Shown here piece after piece: positions 1-11,439 of a stretch of DNA of 64,000 nucleotides (its first letter is position 1; each line of letters opens with the position of its first letter). The notes under the pieces are model-generated. The model saw only the letters and a program-made list of their open reading frames with translations, was not told where the DNA came from and did no database searches. Position numbers and translations under genes: made by a program. The stretch comes from Gerris lacustris. Its lineage: Eukaryota; Arthropoda; Insecta; Hemiptera; Gerridae. The DNA lies in assembly GCA_951217055.1 (NCBI GenBank), contig OX578284.1, forward strand, positions 19,230,187-19,294,186, read 5' to 3'.

Positions 1-1413
1 TTTTTTTAAAAAAAATGTTAACAAAATAAGCGGTGAAAAGAATGTCTGCAAATGCTAGTATGTTTCCCATAGAAAAGGAACAATAGAAAAAACATAGGTA
101 AACTGAAAGAGTTCACCCTATAAAAGAAACTATTAACGAAATACTAACTATGAAAGCGTGTGTATGTTTTGCCTTTCGCAGTACAAAGGGTGTATAAGAA
201 GAAGGAGGAAAAAATAAAATAAAAGCTCGGAGTGTTATTTAAAATGCTTGATATTGGTTTTCGTGGAAATGTACTTGTTGATTCAGGATTTGTTTTCTCT
301 TGTAGGTTTTCCCTGCTAGGTTTACCTGATGGAAAATACCTTTTTTCTTTCGTTAAGCTCACACACAATACATGGAAGATAAGCTAAAACTGAAAGGTTA
401 CGAGGTATAAATAACTTGGACAAAGGTATTGATTATAATATTTTTAATAATTCTTTTAAGTTTACAACGTCATAGCATTGGTTATTCTTAGAAAAAACCT
501 TATTTTCTTTCATAATATTTATATTTTTTCATCTAATAAGAGATAAGATTAAGTTAATGTTTTCAATAAAGGGGTTTTCTTTAGAAATTAAATTTTATTT
601 TTCTAGCTTTTTTTTTTTTTTTTTTTTTTAGCGAAAATATTTATTAAATGTGAGAGTAGCAAAATGAAGGATTTGTTAATTTATGTTAAAGCAGTGATCA
701 AGGTGGGGCAGTAGACGTAGTGCTGACTGACCTGATATTATCCAGTGGCGACCCAGTCTGTTAAAACTTGATTGGTATTTAAGAACCCGCTTCTGTCAGT
801 AAGTACCCTGAAAGGGGTGCTATTAATATGCAAGATGAGTGGCGCTGTGTTGTGTCTAGAGGTCCAGGTATAATGTACTATATGAGTGTCGAGAGACCAG
901 TGTCTGGAGGCGTGGCAGTGGTGCAGACATGGGTAAGACCCACATTCCTCGGCCACTGAGTGCGTCCAGAGAGTCCAGACGCACGGTCTTAGGGTCCCTG
1001 ACCTACAGGCGCTACTCTGATACCTCTTTACCTTCCAGATCTGCTCTACCTCCTCGAGGCTAGTTCTTTATAAACCTGGAACTAGGAGAGTTCAGTGGGT
1101 CGCCTCTACACGCCCAACTATCTCCTAATCACCTCTACACTTTCTTCTTATACACGTGGGATCAAATTTCTATTGTCTTAAAATAGCCTTTTTCTCTTTA
1201 AAAATTTTAAAGCAAGCTTTCTTTAATTTTTTAGAAATAAACTGATGAGAACGCCTCACAAAGACAGTAAAGAAATAACACTAAACACTATGATTTGTCA
1301 ATTGAATATTGATGGATCGCTTTAATTGGTAATTTGACCACGGTTTTAGTGGTATAGTTTGACATTAAATTGTATTCAGTAACCTTAAATAACTTTCGTC
1401 TATATATTTATAT
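1..1413. other. AT-rich stretch without recognisable gene
   Basis: I see no exon-like reading frame here. Short frames at 144-368 and 738-956 (minus) match no family I recognise. There is a poly-T tract near 609-629 and a less AT-rich patch around 700-1100 that may be an old repeat. Confidence 0.4.
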
Positions 1414-1850
1414 TAGTCCAGAAGATAGCGTGCGAAAAAGTGACTAGACTAACATCAAGCTAGAATTTTGTGTATAAGTAAATCTTTTGGTGCCTTTTAA
1501 GAATATGTGGGCTAAGTTCGTCTGCGGCACATAGCTTGGCAATAGGCATTTGAAAAAATAAACCGGTGGAGGGTGGCCATGTCCCTCCCTTTTCGGCGGG
1601 GAATTGATTTTCATGATCCTGAGTACGAACTTAGTTAGTAGACCAATTATCAATTTGATGGTAGTTTATCACTTAATAGGTTAGTTAGTCAAATATTACT
1701 CCAAATCAAATAGGTCACCTATTAAGTGATAAATTAACATCAACTTGATTATTGGTCTACTAATTAAGTTCGTACTCGCAGGACCATGAAAATCACATTG
1801 TCCACCAAAAAGGGTGGGACATGGCCGCCCTCCACCGGTTTGTTTTTTTC
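1414..1850. mobile_element. Foldback MITE family A, copy 1 (right arm truncated)
   Basis: This is a long inverted repeat. The left arm starts TAGTCCAGAAGATAGCGTGC and runs through a central region whose second half is the reverse complement of the first. The same sequence recurs near 15789, 22090, 23101 and 25545. The complete copy at 23101 is flanked by TA on both sides, which fits a Tc1/mariner-type MITE. In this copy the right arm stops near 1850, inside the poly-T of the family. Confidence 0.75.
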
Positions 1851-2249
1851 AGTGATATTTATTTTAAAATTAAGGATTGACTTCGCATACATACCTACTG
1901 TTGGTAAAATGTAAGTTCTATCAACATTTCAGTTTTATACAATAATGTTTTGCATTATTATGCTTGATAAATTTATGTAGGATTAGGAAAATCCCGATGT
2001 TTTGAAGCCATTATAAATACTCGTTTTCGAAAGAGCTAGTATAATGTTAATCCATATATAGTGTGACAACCTGTCACAAATGACAAGTGATATAGGTTTC
2101 GGATACAATCTCACATCAAATTTAAACTAATGTGAGCCTAAAGTTGGTCTCCAACATGAAGTAGACTCACTAATTCATTTATTAATGTAACTAACTTATT
2201 TAAAATCGGAGCTCTAGTGATACCTTACAAAAACTGGCAACTACTTCGA

Positions 2250-3270
2250 TAAATAAAATAGTACATTACGCGTCTAGTGCGGAAAGTAGCATTTTGCTTG
2301 CTAGTGTAGAGTTTGCACCCGAGCGACAGCGAGGGTACCGTAATTTATCTACGATTAATAAGTTCGTAATTTATCTACTTGATAAGTTCTTATTTCCCTT
2401 TTGATAAAGATGACATCAATTTATTAGTTGTATTTTGTGCTGAATTAATTATTTCGGGAGGCGTATTATTCTCCTCATTTTCGACATAATGACATAAATT
2501 AATCATTGTTTTTCACTCAAAACTGTTAATCTAATGAAACAAACAGCAAATTAGTTTTGTCAAATGTAAACAATCTCGCTAATCGTGTGTTAAGGTGAAG
2601 AATTCTTCTTTTTTACCGCACTTGGCGGAAAAATAGAGGAATTATATCAATGAATTCATGTACGTAAAGAATCACTTTCTACGCATCTAAACAGAGATGC
2701 AATGTTTATATTTCGTATCAATCGTAGATACATAATAGTACATTACGCGTCGAGTGCGGAAAGTAGCATTTTGCATGCGAGTGTGGAGTTTGCACCCGAG
2801 CGACAGCGAACGTAATAAAACCACACAAGCAATGCAAAATGCCGTTTTCGCACGAGTTGCATACCGTACTTTATCTACGATTGTTAGATTTAAATAATAA
2901 ATACAGAAAAAAATAAACTTCCTGCATGCAAGTTCATATTTCTCTTTTGATAAAGATGGCATTAAATCATTAGTTGTATTTTGTGCCGAATTAATTATTT
3001 CGGGAGGCGCATTATTCTCCTCATATTCGTCATAATCACTTAAATCACTCTTTGATTTTCACAAAAAAACTCCATATAAACTGTTACTTTTATTAAAAAA
3101 AAACCGCAAATTAGTATTGTTAAATGTAAACAATCTCGCTAATCGTGCGTAAAGGTGAAGAATTATGAGACGCGCATGCGCAATGAATACAAGAACGCAA
3201 AAAATCACTTTCTAAGCATCTAAACAGAGATACGATGTTTATATTTCGTTACAATCGTAGATAAAATGTA
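2250..3270. repeat. Composite repeat family D, two tandem units
   Basis: Two units share a GC-richer linker (GTACATTACGCGTC..., with GCACCCGAGCGACAGCG) and AT-rich segments bounded by the inverted motifs TTTATCTACGATT and AATCGTAGATA. The units cover about 2337-2733 and 2869-3268, with linkers at 2253-2340 and 2733-2870. The same linker plus TIR-bounded unit recurs once at 26552-26912, so this is a dispersed family and not a local duplication only. There is no coding capacity. Confidence 0.65.
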
Positions 3271-4312
3271 ATTACTTTACGTTAAGAAACAATTTCGTCC
3301 GCAAAAAAGGATTTATTTTCATAACAATAATAATTTTTTTATCTCCGAGAATGGCAACACTGATAAATGGATCAGACTGAAAATCTATCAGCTGATACCT
3401 ATTCCTATGATCTATCCCAGCTGATTGCAACAAAAACGTGTACGAATTTATTGTGCTACGAATTACGAAAAAAGATTCTTGAGTTGCCATTATGAAGTGT
3501 GGATATAAAGACAGGTGTAGGACACTGAATCGCAAACTTAGAATAATAACAGAATTAAAACAAACACGGAAAAGTCGAATAATGTTAAGGTATGTTTTAA
3601 TTGCCAATCTCATCTGATTCTTTTTTTCTTCCTAGCTATACATACTGTTTTTTATTCCGCAGTTAAATCTTGTGTTCTTTTGTTCAATTAAGGAAACATT
3701 TGATCCAATTATAGACTCAACCTTTGCTTTAGATTGTTCCTTTATTATCATTTAAAAGAAACATCATCTTGATATCAAAACAGGATGTACCAAATCATAT
3801 TCTTTAACTTTCTTAAACGGAGTCGTTTCGTTTCGAGTGGTTTTTACTATTATTTATAGCTTGGATTAAACCAATTCAACCGGTAAAAGAAATATTAATA
3901 AAATCTATATTAATTGATTTTAAAAATAAATGTAATAAAATCTTTACCCATATTGTATACAATGTTTTGATAACCAAATGTATATTGGCTTCCACTTATT
4001 TCTATGTTTATCTAAATCTTTTTTACTTTTTAGTTTTTTGTTTTGAAATAAAAAGGGGCTCACTGTCGTGGTTGTTTAGGAGCCGACACAGAGATATAAT
4101 ATAAATACAGATTAAAATAGACTTAAAAGCCACTCAAAAGAGATTAGGAGGGAAAAGACCGCGTGCCACACATGTTTTAATATAGGGTAATAATATTAGG
4201 GTTCTAAAACTTGTTTTTATAGATTAAATAAAACCCTAAAGACATGTGGACATGAGGTTTAATCGTAACTCGATTAAAGTCAGTCTAATTCTCCGTAAAT
4301 CATTAAGGATTT
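3271..4312. other. AT-rich sequence, no gene seen
   Basis: The 113-codon minus frame at 3272-3613 has no recognisable domain and partly overlaps the end of a repeat. Nothing else stands out. Confidence 0.35.
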
Positions 4313-4510
4313 AACCCTTTTAAGTTGTACCATTTGTAAACCTGCCTTTATATTAAATAAATATAATATTATTTATTAAATGTACCAGTTAGAGGTTTAC
4401 TCGTATACAATATACCTTTAACCCTTTTAGTTGTACCATTTGCCTTTATATTAAATATTTTATTATTTATTAAATGTACCAGTTAAAGGTTTACTCATAT
4501 ACAATATACC
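4313..4510 (+). repeat. Tandem duplication, about 100 bp x 2
   Basis: A block running from AACCCTTTTAAGTTGTACC to the end of ATACAATATACC occurs twice back to back (about 4313-4412 and 4419-4510). The second copy lacks a few bases after TACCATTTG. Confidence 0.75.
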
Positions 4511-4699
4511 TACCTACCTACTCTGAAAGTATTATTGAATTATAAAATTATAGTTACCTGCTCTTCAAATAGCAGGATTTTTCTTTCGTACAAAAATAAC
4601 ATCAGAGGAAAGTCTTTCTGATATTAAATTATATATTTCTTTGCCTTTAGAATGTTGTACACATACTAAAATAATATATAAATTTAGTTTTTACTAAAT

Positions 4700-4826
4700 T
4701 ATTCAAATCAAATTATAATTATTATTAACTACGGGAAACAGACAGAGAAAAATACACTCCAGCGCTGGAGTGTATTTTTCTCTGTCTGTTTCCCATAGTT
4801 AATAATAATTATAATTTGATTTAAAT
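4700..4826. repeat. Near-perfect spacerless palindrome, arms about 60 bp
   Basis: The sequence is symmetric about the AGCGCT at 4761-4766. The left arm, containing GGGAAACAGACAGAG, is repeated in reverse complement immediately to the right with only one or two mismatches and no loop. Flanking AT-rich sequence (AATTATAATTATTATTAAC) is included in the arms. It could form a cruciform or a hairpin transcript, and it may be a very short foldback element. Confidence 0.85.
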
Positions 4827-7229
4827 TAAAACTTAATCTTTCCGTAGTATGAATACTACCAAAATCGTAAAATATGAATTTCTAACTAAATTATTCAATA
4901 AGTTAGTTTTGACCGACATTTGTTGACACTCAAATTCAATAAACTCGAAGTCAAACAGGGCTGAGTGATCGGTTTTTTTTTACATCTATTTGATATAACC
5001 GAAGATCAGAGATAGATAACAATCTGGGATTTGAACAACTATAAAAGTCGATTTACTCTCATCAGTGACGTTATACTGCTTTACCGGCTTGTGATTCCAC
5101 CGGCCGTGATCCCATACTGATTTCTATTTGCCAGGAGGAAGAGACGCAACGACTAATGCATTTCATGTTCACTGAATACTTTATAACTTTATTTCTCAGA
5201 GGTTAAATAGAGGGGAGACTAAATTATTACTTTTTTTTTTTAACTTAGACTGAATTAGAAGAGCCTCCAAATAAGTAACTTAATGGAAGTGCCAAAAACA
5301 AGTATATACAATCAAGCGCTTTTACCATTGACCATTAGCAAAAATAGTTGCTACCCCTATTGTATTACCTTAATAATATGCATTTATTGTTTTATTCACA
5401 ATTCTCGTTCTGTTGCTAGCAGAGAAATGAGATTTGCCCAGCCATTCCACTCTAGAAATCGTTGCTAAGGAGGTTTTTTATTTTAGTTTTACATGGGCGG
5501 CTGGCGGCAAAAGACAATCATGCCTATGGCGGCGAAAATTGCGTTGGCACTGGGTTTATATATCTTCTTTGTGAGTTCAATAATGACGCCCGTGGTAAGG
5601 TGTTAATGTTAAAATGTATTATAATCATGCCTAAATGCAAAAGGGTTACGTGCAGGTAAGCACGGTTGTTTAAAAAAGCATGTATAGAAAAACACAGACT
5701 GTGTGGGTAGAACTACTATCAGAAATGGGCGAGAACAGGCGCCGCTCGACTCAAAAAATAAAAACTTTCGCCTGACCTATGTAAGTGACAGCAAAAGCTA
5801 TACTCTCCTCCAGCGCGCGGTCAAAGCATATTTAGAACCTTCTGTACAACATATTAATAAGAGAATTGTACCAAAAAATTATGTATTCTTTGATCAGGCT
5901 CAGGCAATGGTTAAAGAAAATCGAAACAATTAAATCCTAATGGATGGCTACTGCTCCTAAAGAGATTCGTATAGAAAAAAACTGACTCTACCATCTGCTA
6001 TTGAAGAAGATATTCTTTATTTACTTTAATATAGAGAGAGAAGCTTATACTAATTAATTTGATGAAAGGAAGACAATAGGCAATTAAAAAAATAATTATA
6101 TTTTTATCCACTGTTTTCACTCCAAGCTATTTAAGTAATTGTTTTAATACAACATGACAAACAAGCTTTAATTTTATGAAGTTATACTTCGCTTTTATAC
6201 TTCTCTTCAGCTGAAGAGAAGAAGATGTATATTTTAAACTCCATATCCTTTTTTACTAATTGCATAGTAACAGGACAATAGATAAACTTTTGTTGATGAT
6301 ATTGACTGTTAATTAAATATTAATTTAGGATAGCGAGGATCACTCAAAAATTCAAAATATATATTTTGGATTTACTGACGTTCTTATTTTGTACCTTGAA
6401 GAAGGAAATCCATTTTTTCTTACAGTTGCTCGACAAAGTGGTTTACTCTTGCACTCAAAATAGTACGCAAAACAGGTGATACCTGCATTTATTTTCCCTC
6501 ACTCCAGTGTTCCAACTTACGAACATAAGTAATATTCCTCTACTAGCTAGGTAACATCGTATAAGCTTGAAAAAAAAAATTGGCAACATTGGCTATAAAC
6601 AGAACAGCTGTTGTAATTGTTATTGAAAGTCGAATGTCAGTGTTGTTGATTGTACTTTGTCTTTTAGAATATAAATAACTTTGACTAAAGAAGATGAACT
6701 TAAAATTATGAAGAAAAATATAAAGATTTTTGTAATCCACCTTTTTATTGAAAGATTTTTAATATTTGGCCACAAGCTGGTATTGTTTTTTTGCATTTTA
6801 ATTGTCTAGTCTAGGAGAAGTTAGTAGGTGATCCAAGGTCCCGGAACAATTCTTGCGGAAAATAAAACAGTTTTTCTTGCGTCGGAGAGGGAAATCCTTC
6901 CTGTTATTGTCTTTTACCCTTCAAATTATTACTTTAATTAATATTTTATGTTCTATTTATTCTATTACTCGTGTGAATGTCATTATTTATTAGTTTCACA
7001 GTTTTTTTAATAGTGTTAAAATAAAGATTATATAATCAGAGATATAACTGAGGTTTTGTTATTCCTCTTTTGTGTTAGTCCGTTTTTTTCTCGCACTTTA
7101 TTATTTCTTTACGAACCGTTAAGCCAGTGGCAAGAGGCTTAATTTTATATTTAAAAAAAAAAGTAAAATTAAGTAAATTATATCTATGTATTTGTATAAT
7201 ATCTTTTTATCTTATATCTTATTTAGCTA
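4827..7229. other. AT-rich sequence without confident gene
   Basis: Short plus-strand frames at 5283-5468, 5462-5659 and 5703-5933 are consecutive. The last contains a phrase (KNYVFFDQAQA) faintly like a Tc1/mariner transposase, but no catalytic motif or TIR supports it. The rest is AT-rich non-coding sequence. Confidence 0.3.
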
Positions 7230-7336
7230 TTTGAAGACCAACAAATCTATATCTATTTGAAGATCAACAAATCTATATCTATTTTCTTCTATTTTTAAGA
7301 CCAACAAATCTATATCTATTTGAAGACCAACAAATC
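7230..7336 (+). repeat. Short tandem repeat, 26-bp unit, about 4 copies
   Basis: The unit is close to TTTGAAGACCAACAAATC plus TATATCTA. One copy is interrupted by TTTTCTTCTATTTT. Confidence 0.75.
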
Positions 7337-8223
7337 AAAACAAACATTTATTTTTATTATGCCTTTAGCAATAACAAATCATTCGGGACACTACTCGATT
7401 ATATAAATGATAAACTAATATATTAAATTGATATAATATAAATAAACTAATATAATATAAATATTATATTATATATTTTTGTGGTCAGACATTAAATTGA
7501 TTAGTCCTTAGTTGTGTGTTTATTTATTTACTCAGTAAAACCACGATATTAATGTTGTAGAACAATAATGTTTAATACAAACTATTATTAATAATTATTA
7601 TTATTCAAATGTACGAAAATTCGTAATACTCACATTATTAACTTCTTCCTATAAGCTATAAAATAAAACTCCTTTATCTATTATGATATAATAAAAAAAT
7701 AATAAGTTCTTATTTTTATATCTCTTCTCTTTATGTATTAGAAGAAGAAGAAGTTCGTAGATCGTTAAAATCGTATTTATCTTAGTTTCCCTTTTCGTTG
7801 CAAAAGGAATAACATATACTAATTTTTTTAACTAACCAGATAAAAAATAAACACTAAGGTAAAGTGTTTAAACTTGTTTTTATGTTTCTATTTACAGAGT
7901 TTAGGTATTTATTTTCAATTTTTATTTATTTTACTGCATTTAAAGTTTTTCAAAGTATAGAGACTAATATTTATTTGCTCTGAATCAAAGGCTATTTCGT
8001 GTTTACTAAGGTTCAAAGAAAAAATAAATAAATAAGTATTATACTTATTTTTGATTGTATTAGTGTTGAGTCAAGACTACTTCAACTGATTTCTTGATTT
8101 GTCTATAAAAGTGGTAAGCATGAGGTCAATGAGACCCGCATTCCGGTTTTTCATGTACATATATAGAGTCACACTATAATTACAGAAATTAATTCACACA
8201 CTTAAATTCAGAAATTAATTTTT
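7337..8223. other. AT-rich sequence, no gene seen
   Basis: Only short frames with stops on both strands; no repeat family recognised. Confidence 0.35.
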
Positions 8224-8269
8224 AATTGAAGCGAGCGTAAGCGAGCTTCTTACATTCAACGAAATATGC

Positions 8270-8274
<5 letters not shown>

Positions 8275-8360
<86 letters not shown>
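8275..8360 (+). repeat. Microsatellite (CTGT)n, about 21 units
   Basis: A pure CTGT repeat inside the left arm of the large inverted repeat. The matching position in the right arm (about 9966-9986) has only about five units, so the tract has changed length since the arms formed. Confidence 0.95.
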
Positions 8361-9057
8361 GTGTAACGTTTACGTGTCCGACGATAACTTGAGTAAAAGT
8401 TGACCGATTTAGTTGAAATTTGGTATACATCTTCCTTTTACTAATACTCAGGCTAAGTTCGTTGGACAGCGTGATCCGTCCAAGAGTTCGCGCGCAATGC
8501 TCGCGTAAACGTGAGCTTCAAATTTAAAATCGGAATTTCAGGACGGGAAAAAATTCTATCATCACCTATTCGATGAAACGAACATTTTTTTCAAATAACA
8601 TTTTTTAGTAAAACCAACAACAACACTGCTATGAATTAATAAAGATCGCTAAAACTAATAAAGCGGACCTAAACGTTTAAAATTGAGAAAACAACCTTTT
8701 TACCGATATCTTACGTTCTAACGTAACGATTTTAATAAAACTTCATGTACATCGTCTAAAGTACAATTGAAACAAGTTTGTAAAATTTCAACGTGATACA
8801 AGCAGTAGTATTTGAGCAATGAAGTGATACATTTATAATAATAATATAAAAGCTATTACGGGTGGTTGATTCTTATAGTGTATAGGTTTGTTTAGGAAGT
8901 AAAGCTTTGTACCGAGTACCCCCACTCTGCCTCACACTACCCTGTTCCACTTATCTTTAACTATGACATTCATCATGATTAATAAATTTTAATATTCAGT
9001 ATTTTATTGCAATACGCTCGCTTCAATGATAGAGCCACGCGATGCCTAGTTTAATTA

Positions 9058-9226
9058 AGGCCCATTTACACTTTGATTAGTGCAAGTGCTAGTGTTTAGT
9101 AAAAACACTAAACCCATCTAGACACCATGTGTTTAGTATAAGTGTTAAGTAATTTTTAAGAAAATTTTCACTCAACACTTGCCCTAATCTTCTCCCACTT
9201 GCCCTAATCAAAGATTAAATGGGCCT
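9058..9226. mobile_element. MITE with TTA target duplication (PIF/Harbinger-like)
   Basis: The TIRs begin AGGCCCATTTA and end TAAATGGGCCT. The inner parts also pair (CACTTTGATTAGTGCAAGTG with CACTTGCCCTAATC). The flanks are TTA at 9055-9057 and 9227-9229. A 3-bp TTA duplication with such TIRs is typical of PIF/Harbinger-type MITEs. It sits in the centre of the large inverted repeat, so it inserted later. Confidence 0.75.
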
Positions 9227-10038
9227 TTAGGTATTATTTGCATATTCTACATAAGTCTTAAGTGCTATGTAAAGTACTCATGAAAGAAAATACAACTAGG
9301 CATCGCGTGGCTCTATCATTGAAGCGAGCGTATTGCAATGAAATACTGAATATTGAAATTTATTAATCACGATGAATGTCGTAGTTCAAGATAAGTGGAA
9401 GAGGGTAGTGTGGGGAAGAGTGGGGGTACTCGGTACAAAGCTTTACATCCTAAACAAACCTATACACTATAACACTCTTAACCACCCGCGGTAGCTTTTA
9501 AACAATTATTATAAATGTATCTCTTCACTACGCAAAGACTTCTGCTTGTATCAAGTTGAAATTGTGCATTAGATGGTGTATATGAAGTTTTATTAAAATC
9601 GTTACGTTAGAACGTAAGATATCGGTAACAAGGTTGTTTTCTCTATTATAAACGTTTAGGTCCGCTTTAATAGTTTTAGCGATCTTTATTAATTCATAGC
9701 GGTGTCGCTGTTGATTTTAGTAAAAAATGTTATTTGAAACAAATGTTCGTCTCATCGAATAGACGATGATAGAATCTTTTCCCGTCCTGAAATTCCAATT
9801 TAATTTTTGTAGCTCTCGTTTACGCGAGCGTTGCGCGCGAACTCTTGGATGGATCACGCTGTCCAACGAACTTAGCCTGAGTATTAGTAAGAGGAATATG
9901 TATTCCAAATTTCAACTAAATTGGTAAACTTTTACTCAAGTTATCGTCACACGCGTAAACGTTACTGACAGACAGACAGACAGACAAGATGCATATTTCG
10001 TTGAATGTAAGAAGCTCGCTTACGCTCGCTTCAATTAA

Positions 10039-10112
10039 GGAAGAGACAATGCAAGTAGTAATTTAAAAAAAAAAAAAATTAAAATAAAATAACTCTAAGA
10101 TTATTTTATTTT

Positions 10113-10151
<39 letters not shown>

Positions 10152-10170
10152 ACTTGCATCGTCTCTTCCA
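10039..10170. repeat. Small foldback with A/T-rich loop
   Basis: GGAAGAGACAATGCAAGTAG at the left pairs with CTACTTGCATCGTCTCTTCC at the right. Between them poly-A, AAATTAAAATAAAATAA and a poly-T of more than 25 also pair. It abuts the large inverted repeat. Confidence 0.7.
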
Positions 10171-11159
10171 CAGGGCATTGATCAAATCTTGGAAATATTA
10201 CGTAAAATTTGTTAAGTACGTCCGCGGCAATTGTGTGAGATGTCGATTGGTCAAATGAGAACGATACTTTGACTTCATGAAGTTCATTGTAAAGTACAAA
10301 GATTCAAAGCAATATCTTGTACCAAAAAATGAAATTAGACTTTAAGCAGTTTTCTTTAAGTCAGGATATTTTGATTCAGGTACGAGTTATTAAAATTCAA
10401 CTGTAGAAATAGATTTGTGCTGCATTTGCAATGCCTGATCCTCTTTCACCTCTAATAACTCAAATTTCTTAGCTTATTTTGCAACAAGTATTATTTCAGA
10501 AATTGGAAATCTATCTTCAATAATATCATAAATAAATTGGTTTACAAAATATGCAAATGTAGATTTTGAACTTTTCTAATTTTCATAAGTAATAAGGATA
10601 TAAATTGTGAATGGGAGCCGCAATTAACTCAATGAAAAGCCGCTTGCCGCTCTGGGAGCCTTATTTGACCACCCCTGGTATATATGCTCTTTTACTTTCT
10701 TATGTACGTATAATGTATATTTAGAGAGAGAAAAATGTATTTTAGAGGTGCGAAAATTCGACTTGAAGTCACGGAATTATTGTCAGTTTACTAATGACGA
10801 TCAGTAATGCCGGCGAAACTGTTACATATTCAAATTTACTCAACTTGACGAACAAATTTATTAATGAACAAAACAAAAAAAATTTTCCCTTAGCTGATGA
10901 ATTCAGAGTGATCAAGTGCTTTTTAACATATTGTTAATAATCATATTCCTTTAAAATACCTCTCTTAAGGGTGGGTCTCGAAAGAGATAAAAAGGATTTT
11001 CCTTTTATTATCATTTTAGACTTCCTTCCCTCTCTTCCTTTCTTTTGCTTCCGAGCTTACCGAAGGTAACGGAAGCATTGTGTTCACTTTTGAGAACGAA
11101 AAAGTTTTATGTCTCCGATTTTAAAAATTCCAAAACATAAATCCGTTTCAGACATCAGG
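10171..11159. other. No gene seen
   Basis: AT-rich sequence with short frames only. No clear repeat family except a possible old element near 10600-10700. Confidence 0.3.
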
Positions 11160-11439
11160 TAACATTTTTGGTCTCGTGTCTGTCTGTATGTCTGTCGGTC
11201 TGTGTGTCCGCGAATCCTGAAACGTGCGACGATAACTTGAGTAAATGTCTACCGAGTTTGATCAAATTTGGTAGACATGTTCATTTTACCAATGCCCAGG
11301 ACTAGTTCGTTGGAAAACGTTATCCGTTCAAGCGTTCACGCGCAACACTCGCGTAAAAGTGAACTTCAAATTTAAAATTGGAATTTTAGGTCGGAAAAAA
11401 TCAAACTTCATCTATTCAATGAGACAGACATTTTTTCAA

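Larger units (their letters stand above)
8224..10036. mobile_element. 1.8-kb inverted repeat of Penelope-type terminal units
   Basis: The left arm (about 8224-9050) and right arm (about 9297-10036) are reverse complements over almost their whole length. Both carry GAAGCGAGCGTAAGCGAGC at the outer ends, a CTGT/CAGA tract, ACGATAACTTGAGTAAA, TTACGTTCTAACGTAACGAT and, at the inner ends, GAGCCACGCGATGCCTAG. Parts of the arm recur next to the Penelope-like element at 11160-14210 and at 40602-41456, so I infer that the arms are terminal repeats of that family without the coding core. A 169-bp MITE has landed in the centre. Transcribed, it would form a hairpin of roughly 0.75 kb. Confidence 0.75.

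Noticed and set aside
738..956. TGGCGACCCAGTCTG near 745 considered as a retroelement primer-binding site
   Set aside because: No LTR or coding sequence of a retroelement beside it.
5703..5933. Frame of 76 residues with KAYLEPSV and KNYVFFDQAQA, faintly like a Tc1/mariner transposase
   Set aside because: No catalytic DDE block, no helix-turn-helix, no TIRs; resemblance is too short to support a call.
8215..8430. Minus frame containing a long QTDR-type repeat
   Set aside because: It is only the translation of the CTGT microsatellite.
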